64,000 bases of DNA from Dokdonella fugitiva (GTDB lineage Bacteria; Pseudomonadota; Gammaproteobacteria; Xanthomonadales; Rhodanobacteraceae): positions 124,001 through 188,000 of the forward strand of contig NZ_SLWQ01000001.1 of assembly GCF_004342425.1 (NCBI RefSeq), in the 5' to 3' direction. The translations under genes and the position numbers were made by a program. The notes under the pieces were generated by a model. The model had not been told where the DNA came from, searched no databases, and worked only from the letters and a program-made list of their open reading frames with translations. Positions 26,624-36,093 of this stretch are shown here, one piece after another (position 1 is the stretch's first letter; every line of letters begins with the position of its first letter).

Positions 26624-27201
26624 CGTTTCCCACCGGTACGCATCGACAAGCCGCCGGACGCGCCTTGCGGGCGATTCGGATCGGGATTGACCGCGCGCAG
26701 CGTGCCGAAGTGCGCGGTGCGCGGCTGCCCGCCGGCACGACCGCCCCACGACACGACGAGATCGACCTGGTAGATGTCGAACGGCGACATGTCGATTGCG
26801 CCGCTGTTGCCGGCCTGGGTCGCCGATACCGTCGCGGGAGGCTGTCCGCGCCCCTGCGCTTGCGGGCCGGCCATCGCCACCGGCTGCTGCGGCGGCGGCT
26901 CGACCGCGCTCGGATCGACCTGCCTGATGTCGAGGTCCCAGCTGTACACGTCGTCGAAGCGGCCGCTCGTGTGGCCTTCCTCGACCGGCTCGCCGACGCC
27001 GACGACGTCGAGCTTGGACTGCGCCCACAACGCCGCCATCGTGTAGTCGGACGACATGCGCGTGTTGCGGATCGAGGCGGTGAGCACGGACATCAGCACG
27101 CCGATCGCGATGGCGAACACGAGGAACGCCGCGATCATCTCGATCAGGCTGAAGCCGCGCATGCGGATGCGGGCGGCAGGTTGTCGGCGTGCGCAGGTCA
27201 T
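26620..27201 (-). CDS. gspI: Type II secretion system minor pseudopilin GspI
   Basis: 193 aa. The leader ends at Gly16 (RIRMRG/FSLIEMIAAFLVFAIAIGVLMSV). The soluble domain has ASIRNTRMSSDYTMAALWAQSKLD, a Pro/Gln-rich loop at about residues 103-130 and YQVDLVVSWGG. The first ATG (27201) is needed for a leader of workable length. The gene starts 56 bp after gspH, the only sizeable gap between G and D. Confidence 0.9.
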   Translation of the reverse strand: MTCARRQPAARIRMRGFSLIEMIAAFLVFAIAIGVLMSVLTASIRNTRMSSDYTMAALWAQSKLDVVGVGEPVEEGHTSGRFDDVYSWDLDIRQVDPSAVEPPPQQPVAMAGPQAQGRGQPPATVSATQAGNSGAIDMSPFDIYQVDLVVSWGGRAGGQPRTAHFGTLRAVNPDPNRPQGASGGLSMRTGGKR

Positions 27202-27257
27202 CGTTCAGATGGACAGCGAGGTCGCGCCCGAGTTCGCGTGCGTGGTCGGCATGGGCG

Positions 27258-27809
27258 CTATTCGGGCTTCTCGTCGAGGGCGATCTCGCCGGTCAGCCAG
27301 GCGACGTTGATGCGCCACTCGCGTTGGCCGAGCAGCACGGAGATGTGCCCGCCGGTGGAACTGCCGTCGGGGAAGAAACGGATGCCGCCGCGGTGATCGC
27401 CGACGACTTCGGTGTCGGCCGTGGTCAGCCGCAACGTCATGTCCGGCGGCAGCTTCTTCGCGCCCTTGCCCGGCGCCGTGTAGGAATTTTCACCGAGGTC
27501 GAGCACGAGCGCCTGCGCCTGCCCCTTCACGATCGCCTGGCCGCGCGTATAGCGCAGCGCGGCGACGAGGTCGCGGCTCGCCGCGCGCACCTTCGCCGCC
27601 TGCAGGCTCTTGGAAAAGCCCACCGAAACGATCGTCAGCGCGATCGCGAGCAGCAGGATCACGGCCATCAGCTCGATGAGCGTGAAGCCGCCGGAGCGTG
27701 GGCGCCGGGAATGGGGAATGGGGAATGGGGAATGGGGAACGACCGCGCGCAGCGAAGCGTCGCGTCCGGACCATTCCCTATTCCCGATTCCCGATTCCCT
27801 GCGTTTCAT
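27258..27809 (-). CDS. gspH: Type II secretion system pseudopilin GspH with repeat-encoded leader
   Basis: 183 aa. The pseudopilin body is normal: GFTLIELMAVILLLAIALTIVS at residue 41 onward, then SRDLVAALRYTRGQAIVKG and a C-terminal INVAWLTGEIALDEKPE. The leader before the peptidase site is 41 residues long, because residues 4-13 and 24-35 are encoded by the two arms of an inverted heptamer-repeat element (27707-27800). The ATG at 27809 overlaps the gspG stop (ATGA) like the other junctions of this operon, which supports this start. A later GTG, for example at the VVPHSPFP stretch, would give a shorter leader and cannot be excluded. Confidence 0.85.
   Translation of the reverse strand: MKRRESGIGNREWSGRDASLRAVVPHSPFPIPHSRRPRSGGFTLIELMAVILLLAIALTIVSVGFSKSLQAAKVRAASRDLVAALRYTRGQAIVKGQAQALVLDLGENSYTAPGKGAKKLPPDMTLRLTTADTEVVGDHRGGIRFFPDGSSTGGHISVLLGQREWRINVAWLTGEIALDEKPE
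27707..27800. repeat. Inverted heptamer-repeat element inside the gspH 5' end
   Basis: Left arm 27707-27740 is four copies of GGGAATG plus GGGAAC. Right arm 27773-27800 is four units of ATTCCCN. A 32-bp core with the near-palindrome CGCAGCGAAGCGTCGCG separates them. The arms are inverted complements, so a long stem is possible in the mRNA just after the gspH start codon. Confidence 0.85.
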
Positions 27810-28234
27810 TGCCAGTTGCCGTAATCCGCATTGGCGCCATCGCCGCCGGCCTGGCCGTCCTTGCCGAGGAACACGATGTCGTAGTCGCCGTGTTCGCCCG
27901 GCGACTTGTACTGGTAGGCGTGGCCGAACGGATCCTTGAGGTCCGACGCTTTCGCGTACGGCCCCTGCCAGTTCTGCGCATTGCCCGGCTTGGTCACGAG
28001 GTCCTCGAGGCGCGCGGGCGCCGAACCGTTGTCGAGCGCGTACGAGTCGACCGAGCCGGAAAGCTTGCCCACCGCGGCCTTGCCCGCGCCCCATTTGCCC
28101 TTGTCGACGTTCTTGCCGACCTGGTTGACGACGATGCCGGCGACGATGCCGATCAGCACGATGACCGCGAGCATCTCGATCAGGCTGAAGCCGCGCGAAC
28201 GCGAAAGGGTCTTGCGGTGCGAATGCATGTTCAT
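27806..28234 (-). CDS. gspG: Type II secretion system major pseudopilin GspG
   Basis: 142 aa. Leader ends at Gly15 (SRSRG/FSLIEMLAVIVLIGIVAGIVVN). The globular domain has the GspG stretch LDNGSAPARLEDLVTKPG, GPYAKASDLKDPFGHAYQYKSPGEHGDYDIVFLGKDGQAGG, which holds the conserved calcium-site acidic residues, and WQ near the end. It is the main subunit of the pseudopilus. Confidence 0.96.
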   Translation of the reverse strand: MNMHSHRKTLSRSRGFSLIEMLAVIVLIGIVAGIVVNQVGKNVDKGKWGAGKAAVGKLSGSVDSYALDNGSAPARLEDLVTKPGNAQNWQGPYAKASDLKDPFGHAYQYKSPGEHGDYDIVFLGKDGQAGGDGANADYGNWQ

Positions 28235-28271
28235 GGTCGGTATGGCCCTCTGTGGATCGGTGGATGGCGCG

Positions 28272-29489
28272 TCAGCGCACGGCGCCGGCGATGTTCATGA
28301 TCGGCATGACGATGGCGAGCATGATCATCGCGACGATGACGGTCATGACGATCGTCGTCGCGGGCACGAGCGCCGCGAGCAGGCGGTCGAGCGTGTTCTT
28401 CACTTCGACGTCGAACGTATCGGCGACCTTCATCAGCATCGTGTCGAGCTCGCCCGACTCCTCGCCGACGCTGATCATCTGCAATGCGAGCTTGGGGAAG
28501 CGCTTGGATTGCGCGAGCGCATAGCCGAGCCCGCCGCCGGTCTTGACGTCCTCGGCGGCCGCGCCGACCGACTCGGCCAGCGCGGTGTTGGTCATCACGT
28601 TGCGCGCGACGGTCAGCGCCGCGAGCAGCGGCACGCCGTTCTTCAGCAGCGTGCCCAGCGTGCGCGCCACGCGCGCGGTCTCCACCTTGCGCACGATGTC
28701 GCCGACCACGCGCATGCCGAGCAGGCGCTCGTCGATCTTCAGGCGCGACGGCGGATCGGCCATCTGCCGCCGCAGCCAGCCGATCGCCAGCACGATCGCG
28801 ACGAGGATCAGCCACCAGAAGCTCTGCAGCGCGGAGCCGACGCCGAGCACGACGCGCGTGATCAGCGGCATCTCGATGTTCATGTCCTCGAACATCGGCG
28901 CGAACTGCGGCACGACGTAGACGAGCAGCACCATCAGCGACACGAGCACCATGCCGACGAGGAACGCCGGGTAGATCATCGCGTTGATCACGCTGCTCTT
29001 GAGGTTGGCGCTCCGTTCGAGGTAGTCGGCCAGGCGCGCGAGCGTGTCGTCGAGCGAACCGCCGGCCTCGCCCGCGCGGACCATGTTGACGTACAGGCGC
29101 GAGAAGCTGCCGTGCTCGGCCTCGAGCGCGTCCGACAGCGGCGTGCCGCCGCGCACCTGGTCGCGCACGCGCTCGAGCATGCGCTTGGCTTTTTCGCTCT
29201 CCGGCAGGTCGAGCAGGATCTGCAGCGCGCGGTCGAGCGGCTGGCCCGCGCCGAGCAGGGTCGCGAGCTGCTGGGTGAACTGCACGACCTGCGACTCGCG
29301 CAAGGTGGCGCGCTTGAACAGCGCCGCGAACAGGCTGGCCGAATCGCCGCTGTCGGCCTCGCGCACCTCGAGCGGGATGTTGCCGGCATCCTGCAGCTTG
29401 CCGATCACCTCGTCGCGCGTGGCGAGCTCGAACTGCCCTTCGAGCGTTTCGCCGGAGGGCGTGACGGCCTTGTAGTAGAAGAGGGTCAT
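28272..29489 (-). CDS. gspF: Type II secretion system inner-membrane platform protein GspF
   Basis: 405 aa, standard length. Two cytoplasmic T2SSF domains (FTQQLATLLGAGQPLDRALQIL and ARTLGTLLKNGVPLLAALTVAR) are separated by membrane helices (IYPAFLVGMVLVSLMVLLVYVVPQF, FWWLILVAIVLAIGW), with a final TTIVMTVIVAMIMLAIVMPI. The GEESGELDTML and RAGEAGGSLDDTLARL motifs are typical. It couples GspE to the pseudopilus. The 115-bp gap upstream holds a heptamer-repeat element. Confidence 0.97.
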   Translation of the reverse strand: MTLFYYKAVTPSGETLEGQFELATRDEVIGKLQDAGNIPLEVREADSGDSASLFAALFKRATLRESQVVQFTQQLATLLGAGQPLDRALQILLDLPESEKAKRMLERVRDQVRGGTPLSDALEAEHGSFSRLYVNMVRAGEAGGSLDDTLARLADYLERSANLKSSVINAMIYPAFLVGMVLVSLMVLLVYVVPQFAPMFEDMNIEMPLITRVVLGVGSALQSFWWLILVAIVLAIGWLRRQMADPPSRLKIDERLLGMRVVGDIVRKVETARVARTLGTLLKNGVPLLAALTVARNVMTNTALAESVGAAAEDVKTGGGLGYALAQSKRFPKLALQMISVGEESGELDTMLMKVADTFDVEVKNTLDRLLAALVPATTIVMTVIVAMIMLAIVMPIMNIAGAVR

Positions 29490-29502
29490 GGCGCCGCGAT
29501 CG

Positions 29503-29590
29503 GTGAATGGAAATGGGTGCTTCGGTGAAGCGGGAAACGAGCCGACGGATCCACGAGTGCCACGCGCACGAATCCCGAATCCCGAATCAC
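29503..29590. repeat. Degenerate heptamer-repeat element between gspE and gspF
   Basis: The right arm 29570-29590 is GAATCCC, GAATCCC, GAATCAC. A weaker left arm at about 29503-29519 (GTGAATG, GAAATGG) faces it. The core contains a GCTTC/GAAGC hairpin. Same architecture as 1757-1906 and 27707-27800. Confidence 0.55.
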
Positions 29591-29604
29591 GAGCCTCGGT
29601 CTCA

Positions 29605-31347
29605 TCAGCCTTCCGACGAGGTCACGCGCAGGACTTCCTCGATCGTCGTCTGGCCCTGCAGCGACTTGACCAGGCCATCCTCGAACATCGTGCGCATGCC
29701 TTCCCGGCGCGCCTGCTCCTCGATCTCGCCCATGCCGGCGTGTTGCATGATGAGACGGCGCAGGGCGTCCGACATCACGAGGAATTCCATGATCGTCGTA
29801 CGCCCGAAATAGCCGGTCGGGTTGGTCGGGCTCGAGCCCGGCTTGTAGAGCCTGATCGGGCGTTCGTCGGTGAAGGTGTCGAGCTTGTATTCACGCACGA
29901 CCTCGGGCATCGCCTCGAACGGTGTCGCAACGGACTTGTCGAGCCGGCGCACGAGGCGCTGCGCGAGGATGCCGTTGACGGTCGACGTGAGCAGGTAGTC
30001 CTCCACGCCCATGTCCAGCATGCGCGTGATGCCACCCGCGGCATTGTTGGTGTGCAAGGTCGACAGCACGAGGTGGCCGGTCAGCGCGGACTGGATCGCG
30101 ATCTTCGCGGTTTCCAGGTCGCGCATTTCGCCGATCATGATGATGTCCGGGTCCTGGCGCACGATCGAACGCAGCGCGTGCGAGAAGTCGAGCCCGATCT
30201 GCGGCTTGGCCTGGATCTGGTTGATGCCTTCGATCTGGTACTCGACCGGGTCCTCGACCGTGATGATCTTGACGTCGGCGGTATTGAGCTGGCTCAGCGC
30301 CGTGTACAGCGTGGTCGTCTTGCCCGAGCCGGTAGGGCCGGTGACGAGCATGATGCCATGCGGCAGTTCCAGCACGTTGAGGAACTTCTGCAGGAACTGG
30401 TCGGTGAAGCCGAGCGTCTTGAAATCGAACACGACGGCTTCGCGATCGAGGATACGCATGACGACCGATTCTCCGTGCGCGGTCGGCACGGTCGACACGC
30501 GCAGGTCGAGCTCCTTGCCCTGCACGCGGATCATGATGCGGCCGTCCTGCGGCAGGCGGCGCTCGGCGATGTTGAGCTTGGCCATGATCTTGATGCGCGA
30601 GATCACGGCCGCGGTCGACGCCGCGGGCGGCGATTCCACCTCGTGCAGCACGCCGTCGATGCGATAGCGCACCTTGAGGCGGTTCTCGAACGGCTCGACG
30701 TGGATGTCCGACGCGCGCTGCTCGACCGCGCGCTGGATGATCAGGTTGACGAGGCGGATGACCGGCGCTTCCGATGCGAGGTCGCGCAGGTGCTCGATGT
30801 CGTCCTCGCTGCGGTTGTTCTCGTCGGTGAGGTTCTCGACGATCGTCCCCATCGCTGAACGGCCGGAGCCGTAGTAGCGCTCGATGAGGTCGTCGATTTC
30901 GCTGCGCAGGCCGATGTTCAATTTGACTTCGCGACCGGTTGCGAGCTCGAGCGCCTGCACCGGGAACGCGTCGGCCGGATCGGCGACGAGCAGGGTCACG
31001 TCGGTGTCGCTCTCCGCGATCGGGCAGACGTGGTGGTGCTTGAGGAAGCGCACCGAGGCCTGCACGTTCGCCGGCGGCGACTCCGGGAATTCCTTCGACG
31101 ACAGCAGCGGCAGCTTGAGCAGCTCCGACACCGCATCGGCCATCTCGCGCTCCGACACGAGGCCGAGCCGGGTGAGCAACGACACGAGGCTGCCGGCCGC
31201 CGGATCTTCCTCGTGCAGGCGGCGGCCGCGCGCGAGATCGGTTTCCTTGAGGCGACCGCGTGCGACCAGGAACTGGCAGATACGCTCGTCGAGGCTGGCC
31301 TCGACCGCCGCGACGGCGGCATGTTCTACGGGTGCGACGGCAGCCAT
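29605..31347 (-). CDS. gspE: Type II secretion system ATPase GspE, lacking the tetracysteine motif
   Basis: 580 aa. Hexameric motor of the type II system. N-terminal GspL-binding region (ERICQFLVARGRLKETDLARG, ending in ELLKLPLL) precedes the ATPase: Walker A GPTGSGKTTT (about residue 337), Asp box ITVEDPVEYQIEGINQ, Walker B DIIMIGEMRDLETA and the His box TGHLVLSTLHTN. The segment after RLVRRLD, where many GspE proteins have two CxxC pairs, has no cysteine (TPFEAMPEVVREYKLDTFTDE and on to PTGYFGRTTIMEFL). The ATG at 31347 has an AGGAAA site. It is the first gene of the E-F-G-H-I-J-K-L-M-N-D series. Confidence 0.96.
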   Translation of the reverse strand: MAAVAPVEHAAVAAVEASLDERICQFLVARGRLKETDLARGRRLHEEDPAAGSLVSLLTRLGLVSEREMADAVSELLKLPLLSSKEFPESPPANVQASVRFLKHHHVCPIAESDTDVTLLVADPADAFPVQALELATGREVKLNIGLRSEIDDLIERYYGSGRSAMGTIVENLTDENNRSEDDIEHLRDLASEAPVIRLVNLIIQRAVEQRASDIHVEPFENRLKVRYRIDGVLHEVESPPAASTAAVISRIKIMAKLNIAERRLPQDGRIMIRVQGKELDLRVSTVPTAHGESVVMRILDREAVVFDFKTLGFTDQFLQKFLNVLELPHGIMLVTGPTGSGKTTTLYTALSQLNTADVKIITVEDPVEYQIEGINQIQAKPQIGLDFSHALRSIVRQDPDIIMIGEMRDLETAKIAIQSALTGHLVLSTLHTNNAAGGITRMLDMGVEDYLLTSTVNGILAQRLVRRLDKSVATPFEAMPEVVREYKLDTFTDERPIRLYKPGSSPTNPTGYFGRTTIMEFLVMSDALRRLIMQHAGMGEIEEQARREGMRTMFEDGLVKSLQGQTTIEEVLRVTSSEG

Positions 31348-31423
31348 GGTTTCCTGAACACGAAAATCGGACGGGGCGGCATTGTTCCACATCCGGCGCC
31401 CTCGTCGGGACCTGCAGGGGACA

Positions 31424-32110
31424 TCAGCCTGGAGCGGCGGGCCCGCCGCCCTCGCGCGAGTTCAGACCTCGATCGCCGGGCCGGGGTTCCCGGCCGCGGC
31501 CGACCAGCGTCTCGATGAACGCGCGGTTCAAGCCGATCCAGAGGGCGACCGGCACGATCGCCGGCAGCACGAGCGTCGCGAACTGGTAGGCGAGCGCGAT
31601 CGCATTGGCGTCGAGTCCTGCCTGAGCGACTGCCGCGGCGCCGCTTGCGCCCGCGTCGAACGCGAGCGTCTTGAGTGCCTCGGCGACGATGCCGAACGCC
31701 TGGCCGAGCCAGATCACCGCGAGCGCGAGCGCGAACTGCAGCATGCGGCGGCCCGTCGACAGTGGCGTGGCCATCGCGAGGCCACCGAACAACGGCAGCG
31801 ACCAGGCGTAGACCATCGGGTTCAAGGTCGGCTCGAGCACGCCGGTCGCGCCCCGCACGTCGACCGTCACGCGCGTGCCGAGGCTGACGAGGTAACCCGC
31901 CCGCGCGACCACCCGGCCGCCCGCGTCGAGCAGCTCGCCACCGAGGCGCACGCTCTCGAACAAGGTTCCCCAATGGCCGAGCAGCACCTGCTTGGCGACG
32001 AGCATCGCCGGCCACACCCACAGCGGCGCCGCCCAGAACCAGACGACGAACGCGAGCGGCAGCCACAGCACCGCCTTCAGGCCGAACTCGCGGATCGGCG
32101 AGAGCGCCAC
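31424..32110 (-). CDS. Multipass membrane protein, probably exosortase-H-associated type
   Basis: 228 aa with about four to five membrane helices (AVLWLPLAFVVWFWAAPLWVWPA, VYAWSLPLFGGLAMATPL, MLQFALALAVIWLGQAFGIVAEALKTLAF, FATLVLPAIVPVALWIGL). The NPMVYAWSLPL segment, the GIVAEALKTLAF segment and the final ALAYQFATLVLPAIVPVALWIGLNRAF recall, from memory, the membrane protein that accompanies exosortase H in gammaproteobacteria. No exosortase gene and no protein with a PEP- or IPTL-CTERM tail is in this window. It starts 3 bp after purL and lies 76 bp before gspE, so it may be cotranscribed with either. The assignment needs a profile search. Confidence 0.55.
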   Translation of the reverse strand: MALSPIREFGLKAVLWLPLAFVVWFWAAPLWVWPAMLVAKQVLLGHWGTLFESVRLGGELLDAGGRVVARAGYLVSLGTRVTVDVRGATGVLEPTLNPMVYAWSLPLFGGLAMATPLSTGRRMLQFALALAVIWLGQAFGIVAEALKTLAFDAGASGAAAVAQAGLDANAIALAYQFATLVLPAIVPVALWIGLNRAFIETLVGRGREPRPGDRGLNSREGGGPAAPG

Positions 32111-32113
32111 GCT

Positions 32114-35100
32114 TCAGCCTGCCCAGGCCCGCGCATTGCGGAACATGCGCATCCACGGCGAATCCTCGCCCCACTCGCGCGGCCGCCACGACAGCTGCAC
32201 GCTGCGCACGACGCGTTCCGGATGCGGCATGAGGATCGTCACGCGGCCATCCGCGGCCGTGAACCCCGTGGCACCACCGGGTGAACCATTGGAGTTCAGC
32301 GGAAAGCGCTCGGTCGGCCGGCCGTGGTTGTCGACGAAGCGCACGGCCACGATTGCACGGCCGGCGTCGGCGGGATCGTCGTAGCGCGTGTGGCCTTCAC
32401 CGTGGGCGACGGCGACCGGGATGCGCGACCCGGCCATGCCGGCGAAGAAGATCGAGGGCGAATCGAGCACCTCGAGCGTGACGAGGCGCGCCTCGTACTG
32501 CGCGCTCGCGTTGCGCACGAAACGCGGCCAGTGCGTCGCGCCGGGAATGATCGCCTTGAGGTTGGCGAGCATCTGGCAGCCGTTGCAGACGCCGAGCGCG
32601 AACTTCGCCGGGTCGGCGAAGAACGCCGCGAACGCGTCGCGCAGGCGCGCGTTGTAGAGGATCGACGCCGCCCAGCCGCGACCGGCGCCGAGCACGTCGC
32701 CGTAGCTGAAGCCGCCGCAGGCGGCGAAGCCGCTGAAACCGGCGAGCGTGTGCCGTCCGCTGGCGAGGTCGCTCATGTGCACGTCGACGGCATCGAACCC
32801 GGCATGGGTGAACGCAGACGCCATCTCCACCTGGCCGTTGACGCCCTGCTCGCGCAGGATCGCCACGCGCGGACGCGCGCCGCGCGCGATGTACGGCGCC
32901 GCGATGTCCTCGGCCGGATCGAAGCTCAGCACCGGCGTGATGCCGGGGTCGGCTTCGTCGATGCGCCATTCCAGTTCCGCGTCGGCGCTGGCCGGGTTGT
33001 CGCGCAGGCGCTGCATCGCATGGCTCGTCTCCGACCACGCCTGCATGAGTTCGCGCCATTCGAACCGGGCGAGCGTTTCGCCGTCGAGTTCGAGCCGCAC
33101 GCGCGGCTTGGCCGTCGGCGTGGCCACGCGATGGGCGAGCGCATCGATGCCGTGCGCGGCGAGGGTTGCGCCGAACGCGTCGCGGTCGGCGCTGCGCACC
33201 TGCACGAGTGCGCCGAGTTCCTCGCTGAAGAGCGCGGCCATCACGCTGTCGCCCCAGCCGTCGAGCCGCACGTCGAGGCCGCAGTGGCCGGCGAAGGCCA
33301 TCTCGAGCAGCGCGACGATCGCGCCGCCGTCGCTGCGGTCGTGGTAGGCGAGCAGCAGGCCATCATGGCTGGCCTGCCGGATCGCCGCGAAGAACGCCTT
33401 GAAGCGTTGCGCGTCGTCGAGGTCGGGCGGTGCGCCGCCGCCGCGGTTGAACGCCTGCAGCAGGCTGCTGCCGCCGAGTCGGTTGAGCCCGGCGCCGAGG
33501 TCGATCAGCCAGATTTCGGTATCGCCCGCGTCGAGGCGCAGTTGCGGCGTGAGCGCCTGGCGCACGTCGCGCGTGCGCGCGAACGCGCTCACGATCAGCG
33601 ACACCGGCGATACGGTGCGCTGTTCGACGGCGCCCTCCTGCCAACGCGTCTGCATCGACAGCGAGTCCTTGCCGACCGGGATCGACACGCCGAGCGCGGG
33701 GCACAATTCCTCGCCGACCGCGTGCACCGCGTCGTACAACGCAGCATCTTCGCCATCGTGGCCGACCGCCGCCATCCAGTTCGCCGACAGGCGCACTTCG
33801 TCGAGCTTCACGTCGGCCGCGGCGAGATTCGTCAATGCTTCGCCGACCGCCATGCGGGCGCTCGCGGCCGCGTCGAGCAGCGCGAGCGGCGTACGTTCGC
33901 CCATCGCCATCGCTTCGCCGGCATAGCCGTCGAAGTCGGCCAGCGTGACCGCGCAGTCGGCGACGGGCACCTGCCACGGCCCGACCATCGGGTCGCGCGA
34001 GCAGAGGCCGCCGACCGTGCGGTCGCCGATGGTGACGAGGAACGACTTGCTGCCGACCGCGGGCAGGCGCAGCACGCGGCCGATCGCGTCGGCGAGCGCG
34101 ATGCCCTCGACGTCGGGCACGATGTCGACGCGCGGCGGCTTGCGGCGGGCGTCGCGCTGCATGCGCGGCGGCTTGCCGAACAGCACGTCGAGCGGCAGGT
34201 CGATCGCCTCGCCGCCGAGCAGGCGGTCGCTCACGCGCAGGCGGCGCTCGGCGGTCGCATGGCCGACCACCGCGAACGGGCAGCGCTCGCGCACGCAGAT
34301 CGCCTCGAACGCGGCGAGGTCGGCCGGCCGCACGCCGAGCACGTAGCGCTCCTGCGATTCGTTGCACCAGATCTGCATCGGCGACAGCTGCGGGTCGTCG
34401 CTCGGGATGTCGCGCAACTCGATGCGGCCACCGACGCCGGAGTCGTTGAGGATCTCGGGAATCGCATTCGACAGGCCGCCGGCACCGACGTCGTGGATCG
34501 ACACGATCGGGTTGGCGTCGCCGCGTGCCCAGCAGGCGTCGATGACTTCCTGGCAGCGCCGCTGCATCTCGGGGTTGTCGCGCTGCACGGAGGCGAAGTC
34601 GAGCTGCTCGGAACTCGAACCCGCGGCGACCGACGAGGCGGCGCCGCCGCCGAGGCCGATCAGCATCGCCGGTCCGCCGAGCACGATCACCGCGTCGCCA
34701 TCCTGCAGGCTGCCCTTGTCGACATGCGGAGCGCGCAGGTTGGCGAGGCCGCCGGCGATCATGATCGGCTTGTCGTAGCCGCGCCGCAGGCCCGGCGCGC
34801 CGGCGTCCTGCTCGAACGCACGGAAGTAGCCGCCGAGGCAGGGCCGGCCGAATTCGTTGTTGAACGCGGCGCCGCCGAGTGGGCCGTCGCGCATGATCTC
34901 GAACGCGCTCGCGAAACGCGGCGGCAGCGGCCGCTCGCGTTCCCATGGCCGTGGCAGGCCCGGGATGCGCAGGTCCGAGACGCTGAACCCGACGAGGCCC
35001 GCCTTCGGCTTGCCGCCGCGCCCGGTCGCGCCCTCGTCGCGGATCTCGCCGCCAGAACCGGTCGATGCGCCCGGGTACGGCGAAATCGCGGTCGGATGAT

Positions 35101-35971
35101 TGTGCGTCTCGACCTTGATCGCGTACGGCACGTCCTCCGCATGCGCGCGGAACACGCCGTCCGCCGGGTCGGCGAAGAAGCGGCGCGCGGCAGTGCCTTC
35201 GATCACCGCCGCGTTGTCGTGGTACGCCGACAGCGTATGCGCGGGCGACTGCTGGTGGGTGTTGCGGATCATCGCGAACAGCGACTTCGCCTGCGCGAGT
35301 CCGTCCAGCGTGAAGGACGCATTGAACACCTTGTGCCGGCAGTGCTCGGAATTCGCCTGCGCGAACATCATGAGCTCGGCGTCGGACGGGTCGCGCCCGA
35401 GCTCGCGGTAGCGGTCGGCGAGGTAGGCGATCTCGTCGGCGGCGAGGGCGAGGCCGAGGCGGATATTGGCGGCTTCCAGCGCGGCGACGGCATCGCTGCC
35501 GAGTGCGACGCGCGCGAGCGGCTGCGCCGGGCCCGCGTCGAACGCGTGCGCGGCTTCGTCGAGCGAATCGACGACCGACTGCGTCATCGGATCGTGCAGG
35601 ACGCGCGCGAGGCGCTGCCAGTCCTCGCTGCCGCGCGCGGGCGCCCCGTCGAGGTCGAAGGCCAGGCCGCGCTCGATGCGGTGCACGGGGAAACCGCAAC
35701 CGAGCAGGATGTCGGTCGCCTTGCTCGACCACGGCGAACGCGTGCCGAGGCGCGGCACGACCCACAGCGACGCCGCGCGCGCGGGCTGCGTGCCGGCCTC
35801 GACGACCTCGCACAGGTGCGCGAGATCGAGCCCGGCGTCCGGTCCTGCGGCGACGAAATACACGTGCCACGTCGCGCGCACGCGCGTGCCGGGCAGTTGG
35901 CGGGCGAGATCGGCGTTGAGGCGATCGATGCGGAACGGGGAAAGCGCGGGCAGGCCGTCGAGGGCGATCAT
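32114..35971 (-). CDS. purL: Phosphoribosylformylglycinamidine synthase
   Basis: 1285 aa, the single-chain large form. Fourth step of purine synthesis: FGAR plus glutamine to FGAM. The FGAM synthase halves show [39 protein letters not shown] sequence, [16 protein letters not shown] and [13 protein letters not shown]. The C-terminal glutaminase has [17 protein letters not shown] and the nucleophile in GVCNGCQML, with HGEGH downstream. A -10-like TACAAT lies 28 bp upstream of the ATG. Confidence 0.99.
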   Translation of the reverse strand: MIALDGLPALSPFRIDRLNADLARQLPGTRVRATWHVYFVAAGPDAGLDLAHLCEVVEAGTQPARAASLWVVPRLGTRSPWSSKATDILLGCGFPVHRIERGLAFDLDGAPARGSEDWQRLARVLHDPMTQSVVDSLDEAAHAFDAGPAQPLARVALGSDAVAALEAANIRLGLALAADEIAYLADRYRELGRDPSDAELMMFAQANSEHCRHKVFNASFTLDGLAQAKSLFAMIRNTHQQSPAHTLSAYHDNAAVIEGTAARRFFADPADGVFRAHAEDVPYAIKVETHNHPTAISPYPGASTGSGGEIRDEGATGRGGKPKAGLVGFSVSDLRIPGLPRPWERERPLPPRFASAFEIMRDGPLGGAAFNNEFGRPCLGGYFRAFEQDAGAPGLRRGYDKPIMIAGGLANLRAPHVDKGSLQDGDAVIVLGGPAMLIGLGGGAASSVAAGSSSEQLDFASVQRDNPEMQRRCQEVIDACWARGDANPIVSIHDVGAGGLSNAIPEILNDSGVGGRIELRDIPSDDPQLSPMQIWCNESQERYVLGVRPADLAAFEAICVRERCPFAVVGHATAERRLRVSDRLLGGEAIDLPLDVLFGKPPRMQRDARRKPPRVDIVPDVEGIALADAIGRVLRLPAVGSKSFLVTIGDRTVGGLCSRDPMVGPWQVPVADCAVTLADFDGYAGEAMAMGERTPLALLDAAASARMAVGEALTNLAAADVKLDEVRLSANWMAAVGHDGEDAALYDAVHAVGEELCPALGVSIPVGKDSLSMQTRWQEGAVEQRTVSPVSLIVSAFARTRDVRQALTPQLRLDAGDTEIWLIDLGAGLNRLGGSSLLQAFNRGGGAPPDLDDAQRFKAFFAAIRQASHDGLLLAYHDRSDGGAIVALLEMAFAGHCGLDVRLDGWGDSVMAALFSEELGALVQVRSADRDAFGATLAAHGIDALAHRVATPTAKPRVRLELDGETLARFEWRELMQAWSETSHAMQRLRDNPASADAELEWRIDEADPGITPVLSFDPAEDIAAPYIARGARPRVAILREQGVNGQVEMASAFTHAGFDAVDVHMSDLASGRHTLAGFSGFAACGGFSYGDVLGAGRGWAASILYNARLRDAFAAFFADPAKFALGVCNGCQMLANLKAIIPGATHWPRFVRNASAQYEARLVTLEVLDSPSIFFAGMAGSRIPVAVAHGEGHTRYDDPADAGRAIVAVRFVDNHGRPTERFPLNSNGSPGGATGFTAADGRVTILMPHPERVVRSVQLSWRPREWGEDSPWMRMFRNARAWAG

Positions 35972-35998
35972 GGCGCGGGCGGCGATGGGGAGCCGCTT

Positions 35999-36004
35999 AT
36001 TGTA
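35999..36004 (-). promoter_or_regulatory. Putative -10 element of purL
   Basis: TACAAT on the minus strand, 28 bp upstream of the purL ATG. No convincing -35. The leader would be about 20 nt. Confidence 0.45.
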
Positions 36005-36046
36005 GCCGATGCGGTCCGCGACCGAGGCGCACGGGGCCCTGAACGA

Positions 36047-36072
36047 CGACGCCCGGCAGGTGCCGGGCGTCG
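36047..36072 (-). terminator. Hairpin after the dsbC paralogue pair
   Basis: A perfect 12-bp GC stem (CGACGCCCGGCA with TGCCGGGCGTCG, 2-base gap) 21 bp past the stop at 36094. On the minus strand it is followed by TCGTT, not a full U-run. It separates the xerD-dsbC unit from purL. Confidence 0.6.
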
Positions 36073-36093
36073 CGGGACGCGCTTGGCGAGCGG

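Noticed and set aside
27202..27257. 15-codon open frame between gspH and gspI (MPTTHANSGATSLSI)
   Set aside because: No ribosome binding site, no similarity, and the normal operon has no gene here. Treated as spacer.
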